Both the position numbers and the translations under genes were made by a program. The notes under the pieces are model-generated. The model was not told the origin of the DNA, ran no database searches, and worked only from the letters and a program-made list of their open reading frames with translations. DNA of 64,000 nt from CAVQCJ01 sp963711005 (lineage in GTDB: Bacteria; Actinomycetota; Actinomycetes; Prado026): positions 1 to 64,000 of the forward strand of contig CAVQCJ010000006.1 of assembly GCA_963711005.1 (NCBI GenBank), in the 5' to 3' direction. This document shows, piece after piece, positions 16,604-23,873 of this stretch (position 1 is its first letter; the number at the start of each line of letters is the position of its first letter).

Positions 16604-17371
16604 TCAGACGTGCAGGTCCATCTCCCAGAGGCGGACCCCGCCGAGGATCCCGGCGGTGTTCGGGACGATCGTCGCCTTCGCCGGCAGCTCCTCCGCCCTC
16701 AGGTGCTTGGAGTTGCCGCCGCCCAGGTAGACGTGGTCGTAGAAGAGGAAGCGGTCGTACGCGTCCAGGGCCTTCAGCAGCCGCTCCGTCCAGCGTTCGT
16801 TCCCGACCACCTTGCGCGCCATGTTCCCGAGCTGGTCCTCGAACGTCTCGCCCTTGCGGAACTGCGCGTGCCCCAGCTCCAGGTGGGTCAGCAGCACCCG
16901 CTGGGAGAACAGCGCCGTGCCCACCCCGGTCCCGAGCGTGATCACGAACTCGAAGCCGCTGCCCTGGGCGACGGCGCACCCCTGGACGTCGGCGTCGTTG
17001 GCGACCTTCACCGGCGCCTCGAACGAGGCGGTCAGGGCTGCGCCAAGGTCGAACCCGCTCCACGCCGCCGACAGCTCGGGGTCGGCCGGCCCGCCGTACT
17101 CGCGCCGGGACAGCGACGGGATGTTGTAGACGCGCCCGTGCCGGACCAGGCCGGGGAACCCCACCGAGACCCGGTGGTAGTCCACGGTCAGCTGGTCGAC
17201 CAGGCCGCGCAGCGCGGCCACGAAGGTCTGCGGCGGGCACGGGTACGGCGTGTCCACCCTGGCCCGCTCGGTGAGCATCGTGCCGTTCAGGTCCAGGACG
17301 GCAGCCTTGAACCCGCTGCCGCCGACGTCCACGGCCAGGGTCCGTACGTCGGCGGGCCAGTCGCTGCTCAT
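16604..17371 (-). CDS. ppgK: Polyphosphate glucokinase (ROK family)
   Basis: A 255-residue ROK-fold sugar kinase. It has the ATP/phosphate-1 motif AVDVGGSGFKAAVLD near the N-terminus, VANDADVQG in the middle with a catalytic Asp, TLGTGVGTALF (phosphate-2) and the ROK hexose-binding HLELGHAQF. Overall length and the Gly-Ser-Gly loop match actinobacterial PPGK, which phosphorylates glucose with inorganic polyphosphate or ATP. It lacks the cysteine-rich zinc signature of many other ROK enzymes, as PPGKs do. The ATG at 17371 lies 36 bp downstream of the map stop, so map and ppgK are probably one operon. Confidence 0.9.
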   Translation of the reverse strand: MSSDWPADVRTLAVDVGGSGFKAAVLDLNGTMLTERARVDTPYPCPPQTFVAALRGLVDQLTVDYHRVSVGFPGLVRHGRVYNIPSLSRREYGGPADPELSAAWSGFDLGAALTASFEAPVKVANDADVQGCAVAQGSGFEFVITLGTGVGTALFSQRVLLTHLELGHAQFRKGETFEDQLGNMARKVVGNERWTERLLKALDAYDRFLFYDHVYLGGGNSKHLRAEELPAKATIVPNTAGILGGVRLWEMDLHV

Positions 17372-17407
17372 GGCCCCCAGGCTAGGGGAGGACCGGGGAG
17401 GACCGGC

Positions 17408-18256
17408 TCACGGCAGGGTCAGGATCTCGACGCCGTCCTCGGTCACCAGGACCGTGTGCTCGAACTGGGCGCTGCGCTGCCCGTCGGCCGTGACGACCGT
17501 CCAGCCGTCGTCCCAGATGTCGTAGGTGTAGGTCCCCAGCGTCAGCATCGGCTCGATCGTGAAGGTCATCCCGGGTTCCATCACGGTCGTGGCCCGAGGG
17601 TCGTCGAAGTGGGGGACGACGAGCCCGGAGTGGAACGCCGTCCCGATCCCGTGCCCGGTGAAGTCGCGCACCACCCCGTACCCGAAGCGGCGGGCGTACG
17701 ACTCGATGACACGGCCGACGACGTTGATGGCGCGTCCGGGGGCCACCGCCTTGATCCCGCGCATCGTGGCCTCGCGGGTGCGCTCCACGAGCAGCCGGGA
17801 CTCCTCGTCGACGTCGCCGGCCAGGTACGTCGCGTTCGTGTCCCCGTGGACCCCGTTGATGAAAGCCGTGATGTCGATGTTGACGATGTCGCCGTCGCGC
17901 ACCACGGTGCTGTCGGGGATCCCGTGACAGATGACCTCGTTGAGGCTCGTGCACAGGGACTTCGGGAAGCCCTTGTAGCCAAGGGTGCTCGGGTACGCCT
18001 CGTGCTCGACGAGGAACGTGTGCCCGACGCGGTCGAGCTCGTCGGTCGTCACCCCGGGCCGGATGTGTCGGCCGACCTCCTCGAGCGCCTGCGCCGCGAG
18101 CCGCGCCGCGACCCGCATCCGCGCGATGGTGCCGGCGTCCTTCACCTCGGGGCCGGAGAACCGCTCGGGCGCCCGCCGACCGACGTACTCCGGCCGCGGG
18201 ATGGTCGCGGGCACCGCCCGCTGGGGGCTGACCACGCCGGGCACGAGGACGGTCAT
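17408..18256 (-). CDS. map: Type I methionine aminopeptidase
   Basis: A 282-residue enzyme that removes the initiator Met from nascent proteins. The metal ligands of the family are visible: Asp in NIDITAFINGVHGDTNAT (two Asp), His in DFTGHGIGTAFH, and two Glu in FTIEPMLT and AQFEHTVLV. The N-terminal extension of about 40 residues (PxxxPxYVGRRAPERF) carries the proline-rich linker seen in actinobacterial type Ic MetAPs that contact the ribosome. The ATG at 18256 is right for this extension. ppgK follows on the same strand; the terminator-like hairpin at 18346 separates it from the histone-like gene upstream. Confidence 0.95.
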   Translation of the reverse strand: MTVLVPGVVSPQRAVPATIPRPEYVGRRAPERFSGPEVKDAGTIARMRVAARLAAQALEEVGRHIRPGVTTDELDRVGHTFLVEHEAYPSTLGYKGFPKSLCTSLNEVICHGIPDSTVVRDGDIVNIDITAFINGVHGDTNATYLAGDVDEESRLLVERTREATMRGIKAVAPGRAINVVGRVIESYARRFGYGVVRDFTGHGIGTAFHSGLVVPHFDDPRATTVMEPGMTFTIEPMLTLGTYTYDIWDDGWTVVTADGQRSAQFEHTVLVTEDGVEILTLP

Positions 18257-18345
18257 GCGATAAGTCTACGAAGACGGTGACTCCGTCGGTGGCTTCCTTC
18301 GACCGCCGCCGGACGACCCCGGACTGCCCAGGACGTCCCCGGACA

Positions 18346-18384
18346 TACGGGAGCCCTCGGCCGGAACTGCCGAGGGCTCCCGTA
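18346..18384 (-). terminator. Strong hairpin terminator after the histone-like gene
   Basis: A perfect 16-bp stem (TACGGGAGCCCTCGGC and its complement) with a 7-nt loop lies 29 bp after the stop of the histone-like gene and 90 bp before map. There is no T-run, which is common for actinomycete hairpin terminators. It isolates map from transcription reading out of the repetitive gene. Confidence 0.8.
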
Positions 18385-18413
18385 CCTGTGGGGGCGGCGC
18401 ACCGCCCCGGTGG

Positions 18414-19169
18414 CTAGGCCTTCTTGGCCGCGCGGCGGACCGGAGCCCTGCGTGCGGTGGTCTTCCTGGCCGTGGTCTTGCGAGCGGTGCTCTTGCGAGC
18501 GGTCGTCTTGCGCGCCGTGGTCTTGCGGGCGGCGGTCTTGCGGGCCGGAGCCTTCCGCGCCGTCGTCTTGCGGGCGGCGGTCTTGCGGGCGGGAGCGGCC
18601 TTCTTCGTTGCGACCTTGCGAGCAGGAGCCTTACGCGCCGTGGTCTTGCGCGCCGTGGTCTTGCGGGCGGTCGTCTTGCGGGCCGGAGCCTTGCGCGCGG
18701 TGGTCTTGCGCGCAGGAGCCTTGCGGGCCGTGGTCTTGCGGGCGGTCGTCTTGCGAGCCGTCGTCTTGCGAGCCGTCGTCTTCCGGGCGGCGGTCTTGCG
18801 GGCCGGCGCCTTGCGCGCGGTGGTCTTGCGCGCCGTGGCCCGCTTGACTGCGGTCTTGCGCGCCGTGGTGGCCCGCTTGACTGCTGTCTTCCGGGCCGTC
18901 GTGGCCTTCTTGACTGCGGTCTTGCGCGCCGTGGTGGCCCGCTTGACTGCTGTCTTCCGGGCCGTCGTGGCCCTCCTGGCGACGGTCTTGCGGGCCGTCG
19001 TGGCCTTCTTCACTGCGGTCTTGCGCGCGGTCGCCGCCTTCTTGGCGACCGTCTTGCGGGCCGTGGTCTTGCGGGCAGGTGCCGCCTTCTTCACGGTCGT
19101 CTTGCGTGCCGCGGCTTTTCTCGCGGGCACGGCTTTCTTTGTGGTCTTGCGGGCAGTCGTGACGCTCAC
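18414..19169 (-). CDS. Stand-alone histone-H1-like Lys/Arg/Ala/Thr repeat protein
   Basis: A 251-residue protein built almost only of Ala, Lys, Arg, Thr and Val in repeats such as TARKTAVKKAT and TARKAPARKT. It looks like the DNA-binding tail of actinobacterial HupB, but the HU-fold N-terminal domain is absent: repeats begin within eight residues of the start. Such tails bind DNA through charge and help compact the nucleoid. The gene is real on this strand: GTG at 19169 has GGAGGT seven bases upstream, and a strong hairpin follows the stop. The mirror frame on the other strand gives Val/Leu/Arg-rich nonsense and has no ribosome site. Internal duplications at DNA level are listed separately. 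Confidence 0.85.
   Translation of the reverse strand: MSVTTARKTTKKAVPARKAAARKTTVKKAAPARKTTARKTVAKKAATARKTAVKKATTARKTVARRATTARKTAVKRATTARKTAVKKATTARKTAVKRATTARKTAVKRATARKTTARKAPARKTAARKTTARKTTARKTTARKTTARKAPARKTTARKAPARKTTARKTTARKTTARKAPARKVATKKAAPARKTAARKTTARKAPARKTAARKTTARKTTARKSTARKTTARKTTARRAPVRRAAKKA
18844..18972. repeat. Perfect 63-bp direct duplication, 66-bp period
   Basis: Positions 18844-18906 and 18910-18972 are identical over 63 bases, with a 66-bp period equal to 22 codons of the histone-like protein. This shows recent in-frame repeat expansion; shorter, imperfect 15- to 30-bp repeats fill the rest of the gene. Copy number here may differ between strains and may be mis-assembled. 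Confidence 0.9.
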
Positions 19170-19318
19170 GCCCGTACCTCCAGCTGTCTTCTAGACGGAG
19201 TGGAACCGGTCTGTGAGAGGCAGGGTGCGCGCCTCCCGGGGGCGGGTCCGACGTGCGCGCCGGACATGTTGAAGATGAGCGTGTCAGAACATCGCGCGAT
19301 GCGCACGTTCCGTGACGT
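19170..19318. other. Promoter region of the histone-like gene
   Basis: This short region between the histone-like gene and the disrupted MFS gene should hold the promoter of the former. The MFS gene ends here on the same strand. No clear operator or RNA is seen. Confidence 0.4.
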
Positions 19319-20646
19319 TCAGATCGTGCGCGTGTCACGCGCGTCGTCGTCGTCGACCGCTGCTCGCAGAGCCCGCGCCGCGCGTTCGCGCGCCGCGTTC
19401 TCGTCGGTCCGCTCGTCGTACGTCCACAACGACGGCAGTGCGACCGCGAGGACGAAAGCAGCCGCGACACAGGCCGCACCGCCGCTCACGATCGACACGC
19501 GCAACGACGTCCACTGCGCGACGAGGCTCGAGCGCACCTGCCCGAGCTGAGGTCCCAGCGAGTACGAGAGCAGCTCGGTCCCGGCCATGCGGCCGCGGAT
19601 CTCGTCCGGGATCGTCTGGTTCCACATCAGCTGGCGGAAGATGCCGCTGACCATGTCGCCCGCGCCGGCGACCGCGAGCATCGCCAGCGCCGTCCAGATG
19701 TCGTGCGCGAGGCCGAACAGGGCGATCGCGGCCCCCCAGACCGCGGAGGCGTACACGATCGCGCGTCCGTGGTGGTGCACGTGCCGGGTCCAGCCGCTGG
19801 TCGCGGTCGCCAGCGCACCGCCCAGGAAACCGGCCGAGTACAGCAGTCCCAGCGCCCAGGGGGCGTGCAGCGCGTCCGCGACGAAGGGGAAGAGCGCGTA
19901 CGGGAACGCGAAGAACATCGCCGACAGGTCGACCAGGTACGTGCCGAGCAGGTCCTTGCGGGACCAGGCGTACCCGAGCCCGTCGGCGATGCCGCGCAGG
20001 CTGGGCCGGTCGGCTCCGCTGGGCGGTGGCACCGCGTGCATCAGGAGCAACGCGAGCATCGAGGCAGCGAACGTCGCGATGTCGAACGCGTAGCCCGGCC
20101 CACACCCCGACCGTCGCGATGAGCACGCCCGCCGAACGCCGGACCGGCCATCGTCGCGAGGCTCATGCTCAGCCCGTTCAGCGCACCGGCCGCGACGAGC
20201 TGGTCGTGCGCGACGATCCGTGGCAGCAGCGCGTCCAACGACGGGCGCTGCAGCCCGTCGAGCGCGGCCGCGACGAACGCGAACGTGTAGATCGGTACGA
20301 GCTGCGGGTGCGGGAGCAACGCGTTCACCATCAGCACCGCTGACAACACCAGGAACGCGCCTTCGGTCATCAGGACCATCCGCCGCCGGTCGACGGCGTC
20401 GGCGAGCGCACCGCCGTACAGGCCGAACACCACCAGCGGGAGCAGCTCGACGAGTCCCAGCACCCCGACCAGCAGGAACGAACCGGTCAGCTGCTTGATC
20501 TGGAACGGCAGGCACACGTACGTGACCATCGAGCCGACGCGACTGACCGAGCTGCCGACGAACAGGAGACGGAAGTCACGGGAGTTGCGCAAGGGGCTCG
20601 TGTCAAGACGGAGCCGCTGCAGCAGCTCACCCGCCCGTCGACCCAC
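19319..20646 (-). pseudogene. MFS transporter, disrupted by two one-base insertions
   Basis: With two bases removed this reads as a 441-residue major facilitator of the type with 12 helices and a C-terminal charged tail. The first five helices are in one frame from GTG 20646 (DFRLLFVGSSVSRVGSMVTYV, then GGALADAVDRRRMVL, the loop 2-3 signature). A short stretch, VLIATVGVWAG, is in a second frame, and the rest (YAFDIATFAASML onward) is in a third. The breaks are at GGG runs at about 20128-20130 and 20094-20096, only 34 bp apart. Two insertions of the same base in short G runs look like sequencing error, but a decayed gene is also possible. Related proteins export drugs or small molecules. Confidence 0.8.
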
Positions 20647-20691
20647 GACTCACCATCATCGGCACCGCGGAAGGCGTCGCGCTACCCGGTT

Positions 20692-21306
20692 TCAGCTTCG
20701 GCCGGGGCTGCCGCTGATCGTGTCCAGCGCCCGCGCCAGCCGGCTGCGGAAACCGGCCCTCGCGCGCACCGAGCCGGCGTCGGGTCCGCCCGCACCGGCC
20801 GCCACGCTCACCAGGTGCTGCACCGAGTCGAACGACAGGTCGGGGACGACGAGGTCGGTGCCGGCGACGGTCAGCGACTCGTGGGCGACCTGCCCGAGCT
20901 GCTCGTCTCCGCCGTCCAGCGACAGGACGGTGGCGCCGTGCTTGCGGGCGTCCCAGGCTCGTTCGAGGAGCCGCTCCGGGGCCGCCTCCTCCGCCACGAC
21001 CAGGACGGTCTCGCCGCGGCCGGCCCGTTCGAGCCGCTCGAGGGTGACCGCCAGGTGCGGGGGAGCGCCCTCGGGCACGGCCCACCGCACCAGCGTCGGT
21101 GCGATCTCGACCACGCCGGACCAGCGCGACTCGTCGTCCAGGTGCGCCGCGAGGTGCCACGGCTCCTCGGTCGGGGTCCCGACCAGCAGCAGCCCCCCCG
21201 GGGTCCGGGTGGAGCGGCGCATGGTGCCCGCGAACGAGACGGTCCGCTCGACCCAGCCGGTCGAGGCCAGCAGCTCGCGCAGGGCGGCGACCTGGCCTGC
21301 GTCCAT
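20692..21306 (-). CDS. Conserved hypothetical protein beside npdG
   Basis: A 204-residue, probably cytoplasmic protein with no signal peptide or membrane span. It opens with GQVAALRELLASTGWVERTVSFAGTMRRS and has an alpha/beta middle (VLVVAEEAAPERLLERAWDARKHGATVLSLDGGDEQLGQVAHESL) reminiscent of a nucleotide- or sugar-isomerase-like fold; I can only describe the pattern, not assign a family. It is divergent from npdG with 47 bp between starts, so the two share a promoter region. The MFS pseudogene follows on the same strand after 45 bp. Confidence 0.65.
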   Translation of the reverse strand: MDAGQVAALRELLASTGWVERTVSFAGTMRRSTRTPGGLLLVGTPTEEPWHLAAHLDDESRWSGVVEIAPTLVRWAVPEGAPPHLAVTLERLERAGRGETVLVVAEEAAPERLLERAWDARKHGATVLSLDGGDEQLGQVAHESLTVAGTDLVVPDLSFDSVQHLVSVAAGAGGPDAGSVRARAGFRSRLARALDTISGSPGRS

Positions 21307-21353
21307 GACCCCTCATCGTGCCGCACGACTGCCGGGTTGAGAGGATCCCGGGC

Positions 21354-22049
21354 ATGGACGTCGCCGCGGGTGTCGCTGGGCTCGGCTCCGGTGCCGACGG
21401 GCTGCTCGTCGGCGTGCTCGGCGGTACCGGACCGCAGGGCCGCGGGCTGGCGTGGCGCCTGGCCGCGTCCGGGCAGCGTGTGGTCGTCGGCTCTCGCGAC
21501 GCCGAGCGGGCCCGGACCGCAGCGGCGGAGCTCGGTTACGGCGTGCACGGTGCCGACAACGCCGCGTGCGCCGCCGTCGCCGACCTGGTCGTCGTCGCCG
21601 TCCCGTGGGACGGGCACGCGCACCTGCTGACCGGGCTGGTCGCCGAGCTCGCGGGCAAGGTCGTCGTCGACTGCGTCAACCCGCTCGGTTTCGACCAGCA
21701 GGGGGCGTACGCACTGGTGGTGCCGGAGGGCTCGGCGGCGCAGCAGGCCGAGCGGCTCCTGCCGAACTCGACCGTGGTCGGCGCGTTCCACCACGTCAGC
21801 GCGGTGCTGCTCAACGACCCGAACGTGGACCGGGTGGACACCGACGTCCTCGTCGTGGGGGACGACCGCGCCGCCACCGACGTCGTGCAGGCGCTCGCGG
21901 GTCGCATCCCCGGTATGCGCGGGGTGTACGCCGGGCGGTTGCGCAACGCGCACCAGCTGGAGGCGCTCACCGCGAACCTCATCTCGGTCAACCGCCGGTA
22001 CAAGGCGCACGCCGGTCTGCGGGTCACCGACGTCGGCGAGGACGGATGA
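21354..22049 (+). CDS. npdG: NADPH:F420 oxidoreductase
   Basis: A 231-residue Rossmann enzyme of the NADPH-dependent F420 reductase family, which moves hydride between NADPH and the deazaflavin F420. The NADPH site is LLVGVLGGTGPQGRG near residues 17-31, followed by VVVGSRDAERA; later VVVAVPWDGH and DCVNPLGF are also characteristic. F420 supply is a feature of actinomycetes and archaea. The ATG at 21354 is preceded by GAGAGGA. Its stop overlaps the ATG of the next gene (ATGA). It is divergent from the hypothetical gene at 20692. Confidence 0.9.
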   Translation: MDVAAGVAGLGSGADGLLVGVLGGTGPQGRGLAWRLAASGQRVVVGSRDAERARTAAAELGYGVHGADNAACAAVADLVVVAVPWDGHAHLLTGLVAELAGKVVVDCVNPLGFDQQGAYALVVPEGSAAQQAERLLPNSTVVGAFHHVSAVLLNDPNVDRVDTDVLVVGDDRAATDVVQALAGRIPGMRGVYAGRLRNAHQLEALTANLISVNRRYKAHAGLRVTDVGEDG

Positions 22050-22807
22050 GCGGCACCGACGACCTCGGTACCGCACCGCAGGTGGCGCCCGCGGACGTGC
22101 GTCGGGTGGTCTCGCTGGTGCCGTCGCTGACCGAGTCGGTCGCCGCGACCGCCCCGGGGTTGCTGGTCGGCGCGACCGACTTCTGCACGCACCCGGGTGA
22201 CCTGGACCTCGCCCGCGTGGGCGGCACCAAGAACCCGCGGGTGGCCGACGTGCTCGCCCTCGCGCCGGACCTCGTGCTGGCCAACGAGGAGGAGAACCGC
22301 GGCCAGGACATCGCGGCGCTGCGCGCGGCCGGGCTGACGGTCTGGGTCACCGCGCCGCGCACGCTGGCCCAGGCGTTCGGCTCGCTCGCCCGGATGCTGG
22401 CCGCGTGCGGGCTGGAGCCGCCGCCGTGGCTGGACGAGGCCCGCCGGGTCTGGTCCAACACCGTCGACGGCAGCCCGGCCATCGCGACCGTGGCGGTCCC
22501 GATCTGGCGCCGGCCGTGGATGGTCGTGGGTCCGGACACCTTCGCCGGCGACGTGCTCGCCCACCTCGGTTTCGGGAACGTGTTCGCCGACGCGACCGAG
22601 CGCTACCCCAAGGTGACCCTCGACGACATCGGCGCACGGCACCCGGACCTGGTCGTGCTGCCCGACGAGCCGTACGCCTTCACGGCCACCGACGGCCCGG
22701 AGGCGTTCCAGGGCCGTCGGGTCGCTCTGGTGTCCGGCCGGCACCTGACCTGGTACGGCCCCTCGCTCGTCGAGGCCCGCGACCTGCTGGAGCGACAGCT
22801 CAGCTGA
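22046..22807 (+). CDS. Helical-backbone metal-receptor (BtuF-like) protein without signal peptide
   Basis: A 253-residue protein of the periplasmic-binding-protein class III fold: VVSLVPSLTESVAA, GATDFCTHP, GGTKNPRVADVLALAPDLVLANEEENR, then a long helix and a second lobe with GPDTFAGDVLAHLGFGNVF. This is the cobalamin/siderophore-type binding fold. There is no signal peptide or lipobox, so it is probably cytoplasmic, not a transport receptor. It is translationally coupled to npdG (ATGA), which suggests a role with cofactors or corrinoids, but the ligand is unknown. It overlaps the convergent panB by 8 bp. Confidence 0.8.
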   Translation: MSGTDDLGTAPQVAPADVRRVVSLVPSLTESVAATAPGLLVGATDFCTHPGDLDLARVGGTKNPRVADVLALAPDLVLANEEENRGQDIAALRAAGLTVWVTAPRTLAQAFGSLARMLAACGLEPPPWLDEARRVWSNTVDGSPAIATVAVPIWRRPWMVVGPDTFAGDVLAHLGFGNVFADATERYPKVTLDDIGARHPDLVVLPDEPYAFTATDGPEAFQGRRVALVSGRHLTWYGPSLVEARDLLERQLS

Positions 22808-23678
22808 ACGAGTGCTCGGCGTCCGGGAACGTGCCGGAGACGACGTCGCCGGCCCACGTCCGTACTGCGTCGGTCATCACCGAGCGCAGGTCCGCGTACG
22901 GCTGCACGAACCGGGGGGCCGCGGGGTTCAGGCCGAGCAGGTCCTGCCACACGAGGACCTGCGCGTCGGTTCCGTTGCCGGCGCCGATCCCGACGGTCGG
23001 GATCGTCAGCGACTCGGTCACCCGGCGGGCCAGGTCGGCCGGCACCACCTCGAGCACGACGGCGAACGCCCCGGCGTGCTCGAGCTCCTTGGCATCGCGC
23101 AGCAGCTGGTCGCCTGCCTCGCCGCGCCCCTGGACGCGGTAGCCGCCGAGGGTGTTCACCGACTGCGGGGTCAGGCCCAGGTGGCCCATCACCGGGATGC
23201 CCGCCGCGACCAGCGCCTCCACCTGCGGGACCACCCGTCGCCCGCCCTCGAGCTTGACCGCCTGGGCCCCGCCCTCCTTGAGGAAGCGGACCCCGGTCTC
23301 CAGCGCCTGCTGCGGCGACGCCTCGTAGGAGCCGAACGGGAAGTCGGCCACGACCAGGGCCCGCCTGGTGCTGCCGACCACGGCCCGGACGAACGGCACC
23401 AGCTCGTCCACGGTCACCGGGACGGTGTTCTCGTAACCGAGCACGTTGTTGGCCGCCGAGTCGCCGACCAGCAGGACCGGGATCCCGGCCGCGTCGAACA
23501 GGCCGGCTGCGTACTGGTCGTATGCGGTGAGCATGGGCCACCGCTCGCCGCGCGCCTTGGCGGCGGCGAGGTCACGGATGGTGAGGCGGCGGGCGGAGGT
23601 GCCGCCGAAGAGCGGCTGGGGCTGCAGGCGCTGCGCCGGGAGATCCGGGCGGGCGTCGTCCATGGCTGGTACTCCCAT
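22800..23678 (-). CDS. panB: 3-methyl-2-oxobutanoate hydroxymethyltransferase
   Basis: A 292-residue (beta/alpha)8 enzyme that makes ketopantoate from 2-oxoisovalerate and methylene-tetrahydrofolate, the first step of pantothenate and CoA synthesis. Family motifs include MLTAYDQYAAGLFDAAGIPVLLVGDS, DFPFGSYEAS with metal-binding Asp, KLEGG with a Lys/Glu pair, MGHLGLTPQSV and the catalytic Glu in LEVVPADL. Length is normal, with a 35-residue N-terminal extension common in actinobacteria. ATG at 23678. It converges on the BtuF-like gene with an 8-bp overlap and is divergent from the MFS exporter at 23874. Confidence 0.95.
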   Translation of the reverse strand: MGVPAMDDARPDLPAQRLQPQPLFGGTSARRLTIRDLAAAKARGERWPMLTAYDQYAAGLFDAAGIPVLLVGDSAANNVLGYENTVPVTVDELVPFVRAVVGSTRRALVVADFPFGSYEASPQQALETGVRFLKEGGAQAVKLEGGRRVVPQVEALVAAGIPVMGHLGLTPQSVNTLGGYRVQGRGEAGDQLLRDAKELEHAGAFAVVLEVVPADLARRVTESLTIPTVGIGAGNGTDAQVLVWQDLLGLNPAAPRFVQPYADLRSVMTDAVRTWAGDVVSGTFPDAEHSFS

Positions 23679-23770
23679 CTCGAGGCCCCAGGCGGGGTCC
23701 CCGTACGGAGGCCTTCAGGATCGCATGCCGGGCGGGGCGTGACGAGCAGGCCGGGTGACGAGTTCAACGA

Positions 23771-23844
23771 AACGGAACCGTTGCGTATCGGAACACGGTG
23801 GGTTAGCGTGCCGGGAGCGACTTCCGATACGAGACCGTTCCGTT
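23771..23844. promoter_or_regulatory. Long imperfect inverted repeat, likely TetR operator
   Basis: Two 23-bp arms (23771-23793 and 23822-23844) match as an inverted repeat at most positions: AACGGAAC and TATCGGAA are shared. The left arm also contains the small palindrome AACGG-AA-CCGTT. The repeat stands 30-100 bp before the MFS exporter, whose downstream partner is a TetR regulator, so it is the best candidate for that repressor's operator. It may also act on panB on the other side. Confidence 0.65.
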
Positions 23845-23873
23845 CAAGTGATTCCCAGTGATGGAGCCCAGCC

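Noticed and set aside
18424..19194. Long Val/Leu/Arg repeat frame on the plus strand opposite the histone-like gene
   Set aside because: It is the mirror of the Lys/Arg/Ala repeats, has no ribosome site, and the minus strand has a proper start, ribosome site and terminator.
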